Assembly (NCBI GenBank): GCA_023974075.1
Contig: JAMFTG010000112.1
Location: 154,001 to 218,000, forward strand
DNA from: Chaenocephalus aceratus
Taxonomy: Eukaryota; Chordata; Actinopteri; Perciformes; Channichthyidae
Direction: 5' to 3'
Length of the DNA stretch: 64,000 nt
The notes beneath the pieces are model-generated. The model ran no database searches. It saw only the letters and a program-made list of their open reading frames with translations, and was not told the origin of the DNA. A program made the position numbers and the translations under genes. Within the stretch, counting starts at the first letter, position 1, and the number at the start of each line of letters is the position of its first letter. Positions 54,006-64,000 of this stretch are shown piece by piece.

Positions 54006-54910
54006 GGACTTCCTCCGCTTATGGCACGTCAAACACCGTGTGTCGTCCGTTAGCTTCCCGCAGTCGAATGGGAAGGCAGAAGTTGCGGTTAAGACCGCTA
54101 AGCACCTCCTGATGTCCAACACCGGCCCGTCGGACGGCCTTGATCAGGACCGCTTCCTGCGTGCTATGCTGCAGCTGCGAAACACGCCTGACCCCGACTG
54201 CAACCTCTCGCCAGCGCAGATCATCTTCGGCCGCCCCCTTCGTGGCTCGCTCTCCTTCGGGGCTCGCTCTCCTTCGGGGCTCGCTCTACTTCGTGAACCG
54301 CCTCGAGAAGTTCTCGAACCCGCACATCCGCCTGCTATGGCGCGAGGCATGGGCGGCGAAGGAGGACGCCCTTCGGACCCGTATGTCCCGTACCACTGAG
54401 TCCCTGCGGACTCACTCAAGACCGCTCCGCCCATTGGCACTCGGCGAAAGGGTATTCCTCCAGAACCAGCAAGGCCTGAGCCCCCATAAATAGGACAGGT
54501 CAGGGAACATGGTGGAGTCGCCGGGCCACGACCAGTATCGGATCAGGGTTGACGGTTCGGGACGTTTGACACTGCGCAATCGGCGCTTCCTCCATGCCTA
54601 TACGCCGGCCACACCCTGCGCCCTTGCCGCCGCCCGCTGCTCTGGACCATCAGCCCCCACCTATCCACCCGGGCTGGGCGACGCCCCAGGGGATCGCTCA
54701 GCGGCCGGCTGTTGGACCCTACGACTCGGCTATGGGCGCTTCCCCACTGGCACCTGCTGGTGAGGCGTCCTCTGACCTCACCGTTCCTACGGATGTCTTC
54801 CTGGGCGCACCGGTGCCGCAGTCGCCGCCGATGCTGCCCCAGCCTACTCGGCCAGGCCGCGTGAGGAGGCCGCCTGCACGTTACGAGCCCGAGTCCGGCA
54901 GCTGCATTTA
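54006..54910 (+). pseudogene. Mag-like integrase C-terminal region (unit 4)
   Basis: The frame at 54040-54399 carries VSFPQSNGKAEVAVKTAK (the catalytic Glu), RAMLQLRNTPDP and AQIIFGRPLRGSLSF. A 17-bp duplication (ggctcgctctccttcgg, near 54243-54290) breaks the frame, which resumes as NRLEKFSNPHI and LGERVFLQNQQG. A Pro-rich tail ends at 54910. Confidence 0.75.
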
Positions 54911-54955
54911 GACCGTTAACATATTCCGGCCCATAGTTTTCCGGTCTGGGGGGGA

Positions 54956-55287
54956 TGAAGAGTTTATCGCCGGCCACTAGAGGGCAGCTTCACTGCTGTC
55001 ACTGCCCGGATATGCCGTGCTTTGACCCGGTAGTGCCTAGCGGCCATTTTAGTTCACATGTTCATTCACTCCACCTCGAGTTGAGACGTTCATCCTCTCA
55101 CTCATGTAAGACTGCTTCCACTACTGTTTAGTGTCTCCTTAATTTATGTAATTGAATATATGTGTATTGGTCATGACATGCATGTATGTAATACTTTGTC
55201 AGCTTATCCTGCGGCATTGCTCCGTTTCAGGGTGTCGTCATCTTTGTCATTAAAGTACCAAGACTGACAGAGGATTGTGTTTCTTCA
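54956..55287 (+). repeat. 3' LTR of the Mag-like element (unit 4)
   Basis: 332 bp, beginning TGAAGAG directly after a polypurine tract (ctggggggga) and ending TTTCTTCA; the termini TGAAG/CTTCA are inverted. Contains attaaag as a possible polyadenylation signal. Confidence 0.8.
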
Positions 55288-55298
55288 GTACTGTTCGG

Positions 55299-55460
55299 TA
55301 TGGCAGTTTGACACTGAAGCTTCGAACGGAGCTTCAACCCTGGACTTCCTATTCCATAGAAGCTTGCTTCAAATCACGTGACATATGACGAGCGAAGCAG
55401 CAACTGCTTCAAATCAAAGTGATTCGATGATTCATTCAAAGCTTCATTTTGTCATCACTA
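55299..55460. mobile_element. hAT-type MITE, unit 4/5 junction
   Basis: 162 bp, with perfect CTGTTCGG duplications at 55291-55298 and 55461-55468. Confidence 0.75.
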
Positions 55461-55468
55461 CTGTTCGG

Positions 55469-56112
55469 TCTTCGTGTATCTTTACATTAAAAGTTTCATC
55501 AGACTACAATGTTAAATAAAAAGCAATATATTATAAACATGTAATCCAATATGGCCACAGTCTACACTAGCATGTACACTTTGCATTCAAGTTGAGGAAC
55601 TTTAAAAGTTTCAAGTGCAGACATTGGGATAAGGAATCACATGTTTTAAGTTTAGTGCTCAATGTCTATCAATTGACTTGTACATTTAGTGGGAGCCCCT
55701 TAAAGTGATAAGATATTTTACCACTTGAGCTAAAACCTAAGAGTCACATTATAAAGAGTGCCACTGGTAAAGGTCAAAGTAAAAAGTCCAACTCAAAAGC
55801 AAACACTGCATTGTTTTAAGAACCAGTGTGCCACATAAGCAGATATCTCACACTTTTGTAAATGTGCAATAGTTTAAACTAGAACTATTGAGACATTTGT
55901 TTTTGCTAAGGGGATTTTCACAATCTTTTGTCAGCGCTGTAAAGTATTAAGATACATTTTCAAAATTTGTTTTCTAAAGGAAACATTTTTGTAACACACC
56001 TTTTAGACACTAGAGGGCACCAAGCTTACATCCACAAGCACTCATGCTTAGGCATTCACCATCCCACAATACAAGGTGAAGTAAAGACACAACCAGGTGG
56101 TAAATTCATGTA
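55469..56112. other. AT-rich spacer downstream of gene copy 5
   Basis: This is a copy of 131-769. No gene is seen. Confidence 0.55.
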
Positions 56113-56118
56113 TTTATT
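56113..56118 (-). terminator. Polyadenylation signal, gene copy 5
   Basis: AATAAA on the minus strand, overlapping the exon-4 stop at 56114-56116. Confidence 0.5.
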
Positions 56119-57846
56119 TAAAAATAAAATATTCATCCGAGGACACCAGCTGCACCTGTAAGAACAAACACACATTAGTCACCAGGTTTAAGTTAATGGA
56201 TAGAACAGCAAGAAAGCGAGCACAGTACTCACCTGCTGTTGTCCCCACTTTGGACTGACACGAAACCATTTGGCATTTATGTGAGCACTCGGGACTTGAG
56301 GTTTGGGAGGAGCAACCTGAGGGAAGATGTAGGCCTGGGGTTCAGCCTGCCTCTGAGGGGCCACGTAGGCCCTGTTGGGAGCCTCGTAGGCCTGGTTCGT
56401 TGCTTGCCTCTGAGGGGCCACGTAGGGCCTGTTGGGAGTCTCGTAGGGCCTGTTGGGGTCCTGTTGGGAGTTTCGTAGGGCCTGTTGGGAGTCCTGTTGG
56501 GAGTCCTGTTGGGAGTCCTGTTGGGAGTCCTGTTGGGAGTCCTGTTGGGAGTCCTGTTGGGAGTCCTGTTGGGAATCTTGTAGGCCCTGTTGGGGGTCCT
56601 GTAGGTTTTGTTGGGAGTCCTGTTGGGAGTCTTGTAGGCCCTGTTGGGGGTCCTGTTGGGAGTCCTGTTGGGAGTCCTGTAGGCCTTGTTGGGAGTCCTG
56701 TTGGGAGTCTCGTGGGCCCTGTTGGGAGTCTGCTGCTGGGGAGCATTGTAGGCCTTGTTGGGAGCCTCGTAGGCCTGGTTTGTTGCTTGCCGCTGACGGG
56801 CCATGTAGGCCTTGATGGGAGTCTGGTAGGCCTGCTGGGGCTTCCTGACACTCACTTTCTCCTGCCCAGGAGCCTTCAGCCGTCTGATAGCATTGCCACC
56901 AAATTTATCAGGGATGATGTGGGTCTTGGTCGGGGCTAACTTCTTACCAGAGGTTCCCTCTCTGGACGATTTGGAGTCGTAGCTCGTTGAGTAACTGCGA
57001 GGCTTGACGATGGGACCATTTCCTACATTGGACTCAAGAGAAGTGCCATAACTTGAGGCCATGGAAGTAGCCTTGTAGGTTCCTCTGGCATTTCCTGCAT
57101 TCCCTGAAAACAGTTTGTATGGGTTCACAACCTCAGTCTGGCTGGGGTTTTTAGCAGCTGAGGGACGGGAAGGTTTATCCGTTTTAGACACTAGCTTAGC
57201 GCGAACACTGGAGGAAGTTTTGGTCCGTGCAGGGATTTGGTTTGGCTCAGGAGCGCCGGCACCAAACAGGCTGGAAGACTTCCCCTCGTCCTTGTTGCTG
57301 CTCTTACTCAGAGAATCGCTACCGGCAATAGCAGTAGAAAGGCCATGAACACGCTGTTTAGGCACACGATTCAAGTTAGGTTTTGACACTGAGCTGCCCT
57401 GCACTAACCTGACTTTAGCCAAGCCACTTTTAGCTGGCTGTGAAACAGTTTGTGTGTAGCCACCAGTAGAAGGCCCCCAGCTAAAACGACTGCCCACAGC
57501 TGAAGGTATGTTTAAGTTTCTGCTTAGTCTGAGTCCATTCTGGAGATAGTTGACACCAGCTTCCCGATTATTTTGCCTGAAGCCAACATATGTGTTGTTG
57601 TTCTTGCTCTGAGCTGCTAGAGAAAAAGAAGAATATTAAAGCCACAGTCATTCACAGCACTGAAGTGAAATGTTGTGCTTAGCTCACCTTTTGAAGCCCA
57701 CAAACAGCACACATGCTCTGCTTGAACCAAGACAATAAGGACAATCCTGCACAGAAAATATGTAAACATCAGCGAACGCAGACAGCGAACAACAATTAAC
57801 TTTGCATATCTGCAGAAACTTACCCCAAATGAAGTCCACAAGTCAT
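56114..57846 (-). pseudogene. Secreted Pro/Asn/Tyr repeat protein, copy 5 (frame-shifted repeat, extended tail)
   Basis: Exons are 57824-57846, 57688-57746, 56233-57616 and 56114-56155. Signal peptide and Ser/Lys-rich region match copy 4 (one Val-to-Leu change, MTCGLHLG). A missing base near 56456 (ttggggtcctg) moves the repeat into the Leu-Pro-Thr-Gly frame; that reading stops at 56277 after 473 residues. In the other frame this copy alone has an extra G in the tail (actcgggac) and CAG in place of TAG before the donor. There the conserved tail runs through PSAHINAKWFRVSPKWGQQQ and across the intron into VQLVSSDEYFIFK. It may therefore preserve, or have gained, a longer C-terminus. Confidence 0.7.
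56425..56735. repeat. Coding minisatellite, copy 5
   Basis: A run of about eight consecutive 12-bp units (gtcctgttggga, TPNR) lies near 56476-56575, and mixed longer units flank it. Expansion of the 12-bp sub-unit and not of the 33-bp unit distinguishes this copy from copies 1, 3 and 4. Confidence 0.88.
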
Positions 57847-57924
57847 ATTTCTCCCTCTCTGTGTTCCAACACAGCAGTAAAGAACCAGTAACCCCGAAGT
57901 GACTTGCTCTGCTTGTCTGAGCAG

Positions 57925-57990
57925 CAGAAAGGAGGCTTTATTGCAGCTTGCAGCCAATCAGGGCCTAATGAGCTGATTGTCTACAGGTGC
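57925..57990 (-). promoter_or_regulatory. Putative promoter of gene copy 5
   Basis: TATA-like CAATAAA, inverted CCAAT (57953-57957) and E-box CAGGTG (57983-57988). Confidence 0.43.
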
Positions 57991-59062
57991 TGCTGTGCTG
58001 TCAGGGTGGCAACTGAGTGCTGTTGATTTTCTGATTTTCTGTCACCTCTGAGTTCTTAAGTCCTGTGCAAAAAACTGTAAGGTAAAAGAGCAATATCTCA
58101 AACCCCTAAATGACCATTTTGTACATCAGACTTTCTCACAAAGGGTTACTTTCAGTTGTTCAAGAAACTTGTTTGTTTTTGTTGCATTTCTCGGGTAAAA
58201 TGAAGAAAGTGAAAACAGAAAACATTTGGGATTTATTGAAGTAATTGGAGCAAAAATATGTTTTTGTTTCACCCTGTTGTCACTTGTTAGACGCTTTTAT
58301 CCAAAGCGACTTACATACTCAATACTGTGGACAATCCACACAGGAGCAATTTGGGGTGAAGTGTCCCAGGGACACAACGACATGTTGACTGCAGTGGGGT
58401 TTGAACATGTGACCCCCTGATCTGAACACAACCCACTACACCACACGCCTTTTTTTGCTTGTATTTTGGTACTGTTATTGGTTTTGTGAATATCTTTAGG
58501 AGAAAGAAAAACAAGATTCAAGTTTGAATGTTCACTTGAGTTTTTCTTTTGTTACAAGTCCTTTTTGTTGGCTATGGTATTAGAGACTGTGTGCATGTTT
58601 GTCTGTCCTGCTTTCAGAATAATCATATATACTGTTATGTGCTCACTCCGTCACAAACACATGCGTTTTCATTAAGATAAAACAATTAAATATACTTGCA
58701 AAAACAGTTTTAGGCACGCTACTTCTGTACTTGTGTTAAAGTGTTTTATACTACATTGGCTGTTTGAGTAAACCATTCTTGTGATATGATTGATTTATGC
58801 ACAACATCCCGAGAACCATAACCAACACAACACAGGACATTGAGCAAAAAAACATTAAAGGTAACAAAGGGAAAGTGATTGAAATGCAAATGGCGGTGAA
58901 GTATTTGCATAAAGTTTGTAAACAGATGAGTGAGGGGGGAGTGTGTGGGAGAGAAACCCCCTCTGGAGGGAGCACAGGGATTAACTTTGCAATCAAGGGA
59001 TGGTTTTTATCTCTCATCTTAACACACACTAGCACCCATGTACACCCAATACTACCATGTGG
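57991..59062. other. Upstream spacer, unit 5
   Basis: This corresponds to 2701-4012 with a deletion of about 330 bp at aaacagat/gagtgagg. No gene is seen; the SINE is at 58279-58450. Confidence 0.5.
58279..58450 (-). mobile_element. tRNA-derived SINE, unit 5
   Basis: Copy of the SINE at 2991-3177, with small deletions in the head. Confidence 0.63.
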
Positions 59063-59495
59063 TAGCAGCGCTGGCAGCTCTGCGTCGTCCAGGTTGGTGG
59101 GATTCATCGCAGACCCCCCCCCCCACATCATGGCAAATATGAGGCGATTAAGGCCCTTCACCTTAAGACATTTAGCTTATCTGCTAAGGAGAGGGCTCGC
59201 CAGTTACTTCACATTCAAGGCCTAGGAGACAGCAAGCCATCTCAGCTAATGGAGAAAATGCTAAATCTGCTTGGGGGGGAGGATCCCCGGCTTTTATTCA
59301 CCGAGATTGTCCTGCGTCACTTGCCTCCCCGGGTACAGACGGCGCTGGCCAACACGCCTGTCACGGAGCCCCGTGCTTTGGCTGAGGAAGCGGATCGTTT
59401 TTTCCTGGTTACACAACAGCCCGGTGCAGAGACGTTAGCCGCAACGCTCAGCGGCCCACCTGCAGTCAAGAAAGTGTGGCGGAGGCCGGACACTC
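59063..59495 (+). pseudogene. CsRn1-like gag remnant (5)
   Basis: Same capsid end as copy 4, fused to linker sequence by the protease deletion. Confidence 0.7.
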
Positions 59496-60566
59496 GTGTG
59501 CACACTAGGCAGCGCAGCGTACGACGAGCTGTCAGGCTCGCTGTCGGGGGCAGACACGTTTCTCAGACTGTTGGCCGAGTTTCCAGACCTGTCGCTACCC
59601 ACCTTCTCTGCGCTTACCACTAAGCATGGCGTGAAACACCACGTCACCGGGGGGCCTCCTGTCTACGCCAGGGCCCGGCGGTTGAACCCTTCTAAGCTGG
59701 CTGTAGCGAGGGCGGAGTTCGCAACCATGGAGCGCCTGGGCATTGTCCGCCGCTCCGACAGTCCTTGGGCTTCCCCCCTGCACGTCGTCCCCAAACCGAA
59801 CGGCGGGTTCCGCTCGTGTGGGGATTACCGCCGACTCAACAACGCCACTACGCCTGACCGCTATCCGGTGCCGCACATTCAGGACTTTTCGGCGCATCTG
59901 GCCGATACGGGGGTGTTTTCCAAGGTGGACCTGGTGCGTGGATACCACCAAGTAACCATGCACCCCCTGGACATTCCCAAGACAGCAGTGATAACGCCTT
60001 TTGGACTTTTTGAGTTCCTGCGGATGCCTTTTGGACTCAAGAATGCCGCTCAGACGTTCCAGCGCCTGATGGATTCGGTGCTGCGGGACCTGCCGTTTGT
60101 TTTTGTCTACCTCGATGACATACTCGTCGCCAGCGCTTCAGTGCAGGAGCACCTGTCCCACCTCTGAGCCCTTTTCACACGGCTCAACGAACACGGATTA
60201 ATCATCAATCCTGCAAAGTGCCAGTTCGGGGTGTTGGATATCGATTTCCTGGGGCACCGTGTCACCAAGGGCGGTGCGACACCTCTGCCAGCGAAGGTGG
60301 AGGCTGTTGCGGCTTTTCCTCGCCCGCTCACAGCCCGGTCGCTCCGTGAGTTTCTGGGGATGGTGACTTTCTACCACCGTTTCATCGCCCGGGCCGCACA
60401 CATCATGCGGCCGCTGTATGAAGCGTTGAAAGGCAAGACCCCCGTCCAGGAGATCGACTGGACAGCAGAGGCGGACGGCGCTTTTGCTGAGGTCAAGACC
60501 GCGTTGGCTCAGGCGGCTTTGCTGGCACGCCCATCATCTACGGCTCCCATCTCCATCACCACGGAC
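59496..60566 (+). pseudogene. CsRn1-like reverse transcriptase (5)
   Basis: The frame at 59496-60167 covers the RT core with SKVDLVRGYHQV, FGLKNAAQTFQRLMD and YLDDILVAS, ending at the shared TGA (60165-60167). The connection and first RNase H Asp (TTDASDYAVG) follow in the next ORF, up to the foldback. Confidence 0.82.
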
Positions 60567-60697
60567 GCGTCGGACTACGCGGTCGGCGCAGTGCACGAGC
60601 AGTGGGTGGAGGGCGCTTGGTGGCTGAAAAAGGCGAGCGGCTGCCAAGCGCCCTCCACCCACTGCTCGTGCACTGCGCCGACCGCGTAGTCCGACGC
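60567..60697. repeat. Foldback inverted repeat in RNase H (5)
   Basis: Same 54-23-54 structure as in copy 4. Confidence 0.92.
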
Positions 60698-61924
60698 CTT
60701 TTTCAGCCGCCAGCTGACGCCTAGAGAACGCAAATACAGCGCCTTTGACCCGGAGCTCCTCGGACTTTATTTGGCTGTGCGGCACTTCCGTTTCATGCTG
60801 GAAGGCCGTGAATTTATGGCGTTTGTCGACCACAAGCCGCTTACCTTCGCCATGTCAAAAGTGGCGGAGCCTTGGTTGGCACGTCAGCAGCGGCAGCTGT
60901 CCTACATATCGGAGTTCACTACAGACATTAAGCACGTGGCAGGCAAGTCGAACCTGGTTGCTGATTGCCTCTCCAGGGTCGTCATCGGTGCCGTCCAGTT
61001 GGGCCTGGACTATACTCGCATGGCGGTGGACCAGGTCACAGATCCCGGCGTCCAAGCTCTGAAGGTGGAGAGCGCGGGGCTGTGCTTGGAGGACGTGGTG
61101 TTCGGCGACACGGGCATTACTCTCCTGTGTGACGTCTCTATGGGCCTGGCGCGGCCTGGCGTCCCTGCCATCTGGAGGCGTCCTGTGTTCGAGGCTGTGC
61201 ACGGCCTGTCACACCCCGGCGTTAAACCTTCGGTACATTTGGTAGCGGCGAAGATCGTTTGGCAAGGACTGAAAAGGGACGTGAGGACTTGGGCAAGTGA
61301 GTGCGTGGCTTGTCAACGCGCTAAGGTGCACCGCCACACGAAGGCCCCGTTGGAGCGTTTCCTAGTGCTTGAGAGGAGGTTTGATCACGTCAACATTGAC
61401 CTGGTTGGTCCGTTGCCTTCCTCTCAGGGGTTTTCCTACCTCCTCACCATGGTGGACAGAACGACCCGTTGGCCGGAGGCGGTTCCGCTCGTTTCGACAT
61501 CAGCCGCAGACGTTGCCCGGGCCTTCATTGCAACGTGGGTGTGTCGTTTTGGCACCCCGTCAGACATTTCCTCAGACAGGGGCTCTCAGTTCACGTCCGA
61601 GCTCTGGAACGCTGTGGCAGGCGGTTTGGGGGTTAAGCTGCACAGGACTACCGCTTACCACCCTCAGGCTAACGGCCTCTGCGAGCGCTTCCATCGCTCC
61701 ATGAAGGCGGCCCTCCAGGCCGGCGGCCCTCAAGGCCGGCGGCCCTCAAGGCCGGCGGCCCTCAAGGCCGGCCTTACGGATGGTAACTGGGTCGACAAGC
61801 TGCCCTGGGTGATGCTGGGCCTGAGGACCGCACCCAAGGAAGATCTGCAGTGTTCTACAGCGGAGATGGTCTACGGTCTGCCGCTGAGAGTTCCGGGGGA
61901 TTTCCTCCCAAATGCATCAGCTCC
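60698..61924 (+). pseudogene. CsRn1-like RNase H end and integrase (5)
   Basis: The 401-codon frame at 60771-61976 has the RNase H tail, intact HHCC, and DDE residues (NIDLVGPLP, SDRGSQFTSELW, YHPQANGLCERFH). The 16-bp repeat expansion adds exactly 48 bp (16 codons), so the frame is kept. It reads into LTR sequence after the shared deletion, ending at a TAG near 61974. Confidence 0.8.
61707..61770. repeat. 16-bp tandem repeat in integrase (copy 5)
   Basis: Four units of gcggccctc(a/c)aggccg; three extra units make an in-frame 48-bp gain. Confidence 0.9.
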
Positions 61925-62101
61925 CGACGGACCCTTTAGTGGGAACACCTGTAGCATTAGCTTCCATTCCTGCTAGCTCGTCAAGCAGAGCAGTTCATGT
62001 GATAACCTCTCTGTTATTAATGGCTAATAAAGATTGGAACTCTGTTCTTAATACACCGCCTCCGACTCCCTTTTCCTGGCACTACAATATACAATATTAC
62101 A
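61925..62101 (+). repeat. CsRn1-like 3' LTR remainder (copy 5)
   Basis: Same remainder as in copy 4, with AATAAA in taatggctaataaag. Confidence 0.58.
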
Positions 62102-62278
62102 AATCAGTTCATAGTCTTCAGAAAATTTGCGGCCGGTGATTTAACTTTTATACCCATATTCTTCTGTCCAGAGCCTCAGCCTTAGAGATTGGTGACCAAC
62201 TTGACTAGATCCTCTTGAGATTTGTAAAACACTTATCCGGCCAGACAATTTTCCCTCCGCGGCTCCACAACATCACAG

Positions 62279-62722
62279 CACAAGTTTGAAATCGCGGAGA
62301 GGTGCTTCGATTTCGCTGGCTTCAGGGTGTCGGAACCTACCATCGAACCGCTCCCGAAATACTTGGACGCCATCCGGGACTTCCCCCCCCCGGCTCCACG
62401 ATGGACATCAAGAGTTGGTTCGGCCTTGTCAACCAGGTGGCCAACTACGCCCAGTTGCGTGACACGATGGCTCCATTTAAGCCGTTCCTCAGCCCACGCT
62501 GTGTGTTCCTATGGTCCCCCGTTCTGTGTTCCAGGCGTCCAAGCAAGCCATAATGGAGGCCATCCGTGAGGGCGTGGAGATCTACGACATGCAGAAGCGT
62601 ACCTGCCTCCGCCCTGACTGGTCCATGCGTGGCATTGGCTACTTCCTGCTCCAGCAACATTGTCACTGTGCCTCGGGCATACCGGACTGCTGTCCAGGTG
62701 GATGGAGGATCACCCTCGCGGG
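62279..62722 (+). pseudogene. Mag-like RT thumb and RNase H start (unit 5)
   Basis: Same content as 51560-52005: KFEIAERCFDFAGF, WFGLVNQVANYAQLRD, then a frame change and QASKQAIMEAIREG. One C fewer in the C run near 62390 alters the frame relative to unit 4. Confidence 0.7.
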
Positions 62723-63733
62723 TAGTGCTGCGTACCGGTACGCCGAACCGGTACTGGACTTGTAAAAAGTTTCGGTTCAAGTCCGGTTAAAACCGGAACA
62801 TCAGGAACCGGTACTTGGACTCGCAAAAAAAACTAGCACTTACGTATATTCTCGTGTCTGTGGTTATTTAAACATTCCCTGATAAACGTTATTCAGTGTC
62901 AATAAATGAGTGCTAATCCCAGTGTGCTCAGTGTACAACATCACATGTCATTTCACCTTCGATTCACGGTTTGAAGACGTAGCATTTCGCCACATGCTAA
63001 TGCTAACCGGAAGTGAAGAATTTTCAGAATAAAAGTATTAAGTAAATAGTGTGAACTTCCGGTTTTTTCAGAATAAAACTGATTTAAATTAAATAGTGTA
63101 TTTAATTCAAAATTACGCCATATCAACATTGATTTTAATTTCTAACAGCATGTATGTACATCACTATGTATGTAGTATGTACTGTATAATGTAAACATGT
63201 AGAGTTGTAGAAAAGACATGGTGTACAGACAGTACAGTACACTCTGACTGTACAGTCACTACAGTACTACTGTATAGTAGGTGTGTAACAGTGTAATGCG
63301 TATAGTCTACTCTACACTCTACCTTTCAGCAACGCTTTAGGGATTTAGGCTCAGTCAGCTCAGGGACTGTTTGGTTACTTTAGTTTGGTAAATGAAATAA
63401 ATGTTTGAACTTTGTAGTAGTTCACTGTAGTTGCTGTCATAAGTCATTTGTAGACTAAGTGGCAACAAGTTTTTTTTTTTACATTTGTACTTTTTAGAGA
63501 AATGTAGACACAAGTTGGAAGGGAGCACAATACACCTGAGGAGTTTGAATTTGAGTTGATTATGAGTTAATTTTCAATGAATAATTAGCTCACAATAAGT
63601 TCACTTTAATTACTCACACAACTTGATACAAGCCATGGGTTCAGGTCCGGACTTATAAGTCCGGACCTGAACCTGAACCTCTGGACTTGAGTCCGGACCT
63701 GAACCTGAATGTGAGTCCAGGTACGCAGCACTA
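62723..63733. mobile_element. hAT-type MITE inside the Mag-like element (unit 5)
   Basis: 1011 bp, perfect 8-bp duplications CTCGCGGG (62715-62722, 63734-63741) and perfect 14-bp terminal inverted repeats. It is longer than the unit-4 copy through short tandem gains near 63230 and 63670. Confidence 0.93.
63638..63673. repeat. 36-bp perfect palindrome in hAT MITE (unit 5)
   Basis: Identical to the palindrome at 52902-52937. Confidence 0.93.
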
Positions 63734-63742
63734 CTCGCGGGC

Positions 63743-64000
63743 TCGCGTTTCCTGTCCCCTGCGGAGCAGCGCTATGCGGTAGTCGAGGGAGAGGCCCTAG
63801 CTGTGGCCTGGGGTCTGGAACAGACGCGGGTACTTCACGCAGGGGTCCGACAACCTCGTCGTGGTCACCGACCATAAGCCGTTGGTGAAGATCTTTGGCG
63901 ACCGTACGCTGGATGAGATCACAAACTCGCGTCTGTTTAGACTCAAGCAGCTCACCCTCCCATGGCGCTTTGACATTGTGCATCTGCCTGGCAAGAGCAA
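63743..64000 (+). pseudogene. Mag-like RNase H (unit 5, partial)
   Basis: SRFLSPAEQRYAVVEGEALA, then an extra G near 63829 shifts the frame before TDHKPLVKIF. Ends at the window edge in LPGKS. Confidence 0.7.

Larger units (their letters stand above)
51444..55287 (+). mobile_element. Third Ty3/gypsy element, 5'-truncated (unit 4)
   Basis: Holds an RT thumb, RNase H, integrase and a 3' LTR. The sequence KFEIAERCFDFAGFRVSEPT with WFGLVNQVANYAQLRD and the C-terminal integrase block NGKAEVAVKTAK match the Mag-like/K02A2.6-like group as I know it. It is unlike the CsRn1-like and Gmr1-like elements. It sits in the flank (cccatattc/gtactgttcgg) conserved in other units and has replaced about 10 bp of it. 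A hAT MITE is inserted in RNase H. Confidence 0.78.
44564..55349. repeat. Tandem segmental-duplication unit 4
   Basis: This unit holds gene copy 4, the only uninterrupted copy, then a CsRn1-like element deleted for protease and for the integrase tail. A third Ty3/gypsy element (51444-55287) with a hAT MITE follows. Unit 5 shares this arrangement and these deletions, so units 4 and 5 are a recent pair. Confidence 0.88.
59063..62101 (+). mobile_element. CsRn1-like copy 5
   Basis: Gag end, RT, RNase H, integrase and LTR remainder, with the same protease deletion and integrase-LTR deletion as copy 4. It lacks the TAA, the 18-bp duplication and the 65-bp deletion found in copy 4, so those arose after the two units separated. 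Confidence 0.83.
55350..64000. repeat. Tandem segmental-duplication unit 5 (incomplete)
   Basis: This is a near-identical partner of unit 4. It carries gene copy 5, a CsRn1-like element with the same deletions, and the third Ty3/gypsy element with the same hAT MITE. The window ends inside the RNase H region of that third element. Confidence 0.88.
62162..64000 (+). mobile_element. Third Ty3/gypsy (Mag-like) element, unit 5 (cut by window end)
   Basis: Same 5' truncation point and target flank as in unit 4. Contains the RT thumb, the hAT MITE and the start of RNase H; the window ends within it. Confidence 0.78.

Noticed and set aside
1..64000. A novel defence, toxin or biosynthetic gene cluster
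   Set aside because: Apart from the repeat-protein gene copies, all coding signal is explained by retrotransposons and DNA transposon remnants.

Overview
This is a teleost-like vertebrate genomic window. The evidence is spliceosomal introns (GT..AG), a 5'-truncated L2/Maui-type LINE ending in a TGAT tandem tail, tRNA-derived SINEs with the 'gacgcttttatccaaagcgactta' core common in bony fish, several non-autonomous hAT elements with 8-bp target duplications, and three Ty3/gypsy lineages, one of which has the Gmr1 domain order first described from cod. No prokaryotic genes are present. The species cannot be named from the sequence.

The window is one tandem array of five related units. With the unit phase set arbitrarily at the window start they begin near 1, 16936, 32495, 44564 and 55350; the fifth runs off the end. 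Each unit carries, left to right: a short hAT MITE; AT-rich spacer; one copy, on the minus strand, of a four-exon gene for a secreted, basic, Pro/Asn/Tyr-rich tandem-repeat protein that I do not recognise; its promoter; a tRNA-SINE; and one or two plus-strand copies of a decayed CsRn1-like Ty3/gypsy element.

Units 1 and 2 each hold two CsRn1-like copies separated by a GC- and G-run-rich satellite. The second copy is split by a nested minus-strand Gmr1-like retrotransposon at the identical target site. Unit 3 has one CsRn1-like copy with a 713-bp insertion (probably a solo LTR), and its MITE is expanded by a LINE, a tRNA-like SINE head and another hAT MITE. Units 4 and 5 have one shortened CsRn1-like copy followed by a third Ty3/gypsy element that carries a hAT MITE.

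Only gene copy 4 (45506-47087) reads through without interruption (477 codons). Copies 1, 2 and 5 shift frame inside a minisatellite that is open in every frame, so they still predict long proteins with different C-termini. Copy 3 is truncated at 126 codons. All seven CsRn1-like copies share one 131-bp foldback lesion in RNase H, and both Gmr1-like copies share one integrase nonsense codon. The mobile elements therefore multiplied here by segmental duplication and conversion, not by fresh transposition. Many differences between copies are single-base indels in homopolymers, so some frame calls could be assembly or sequencing errors.
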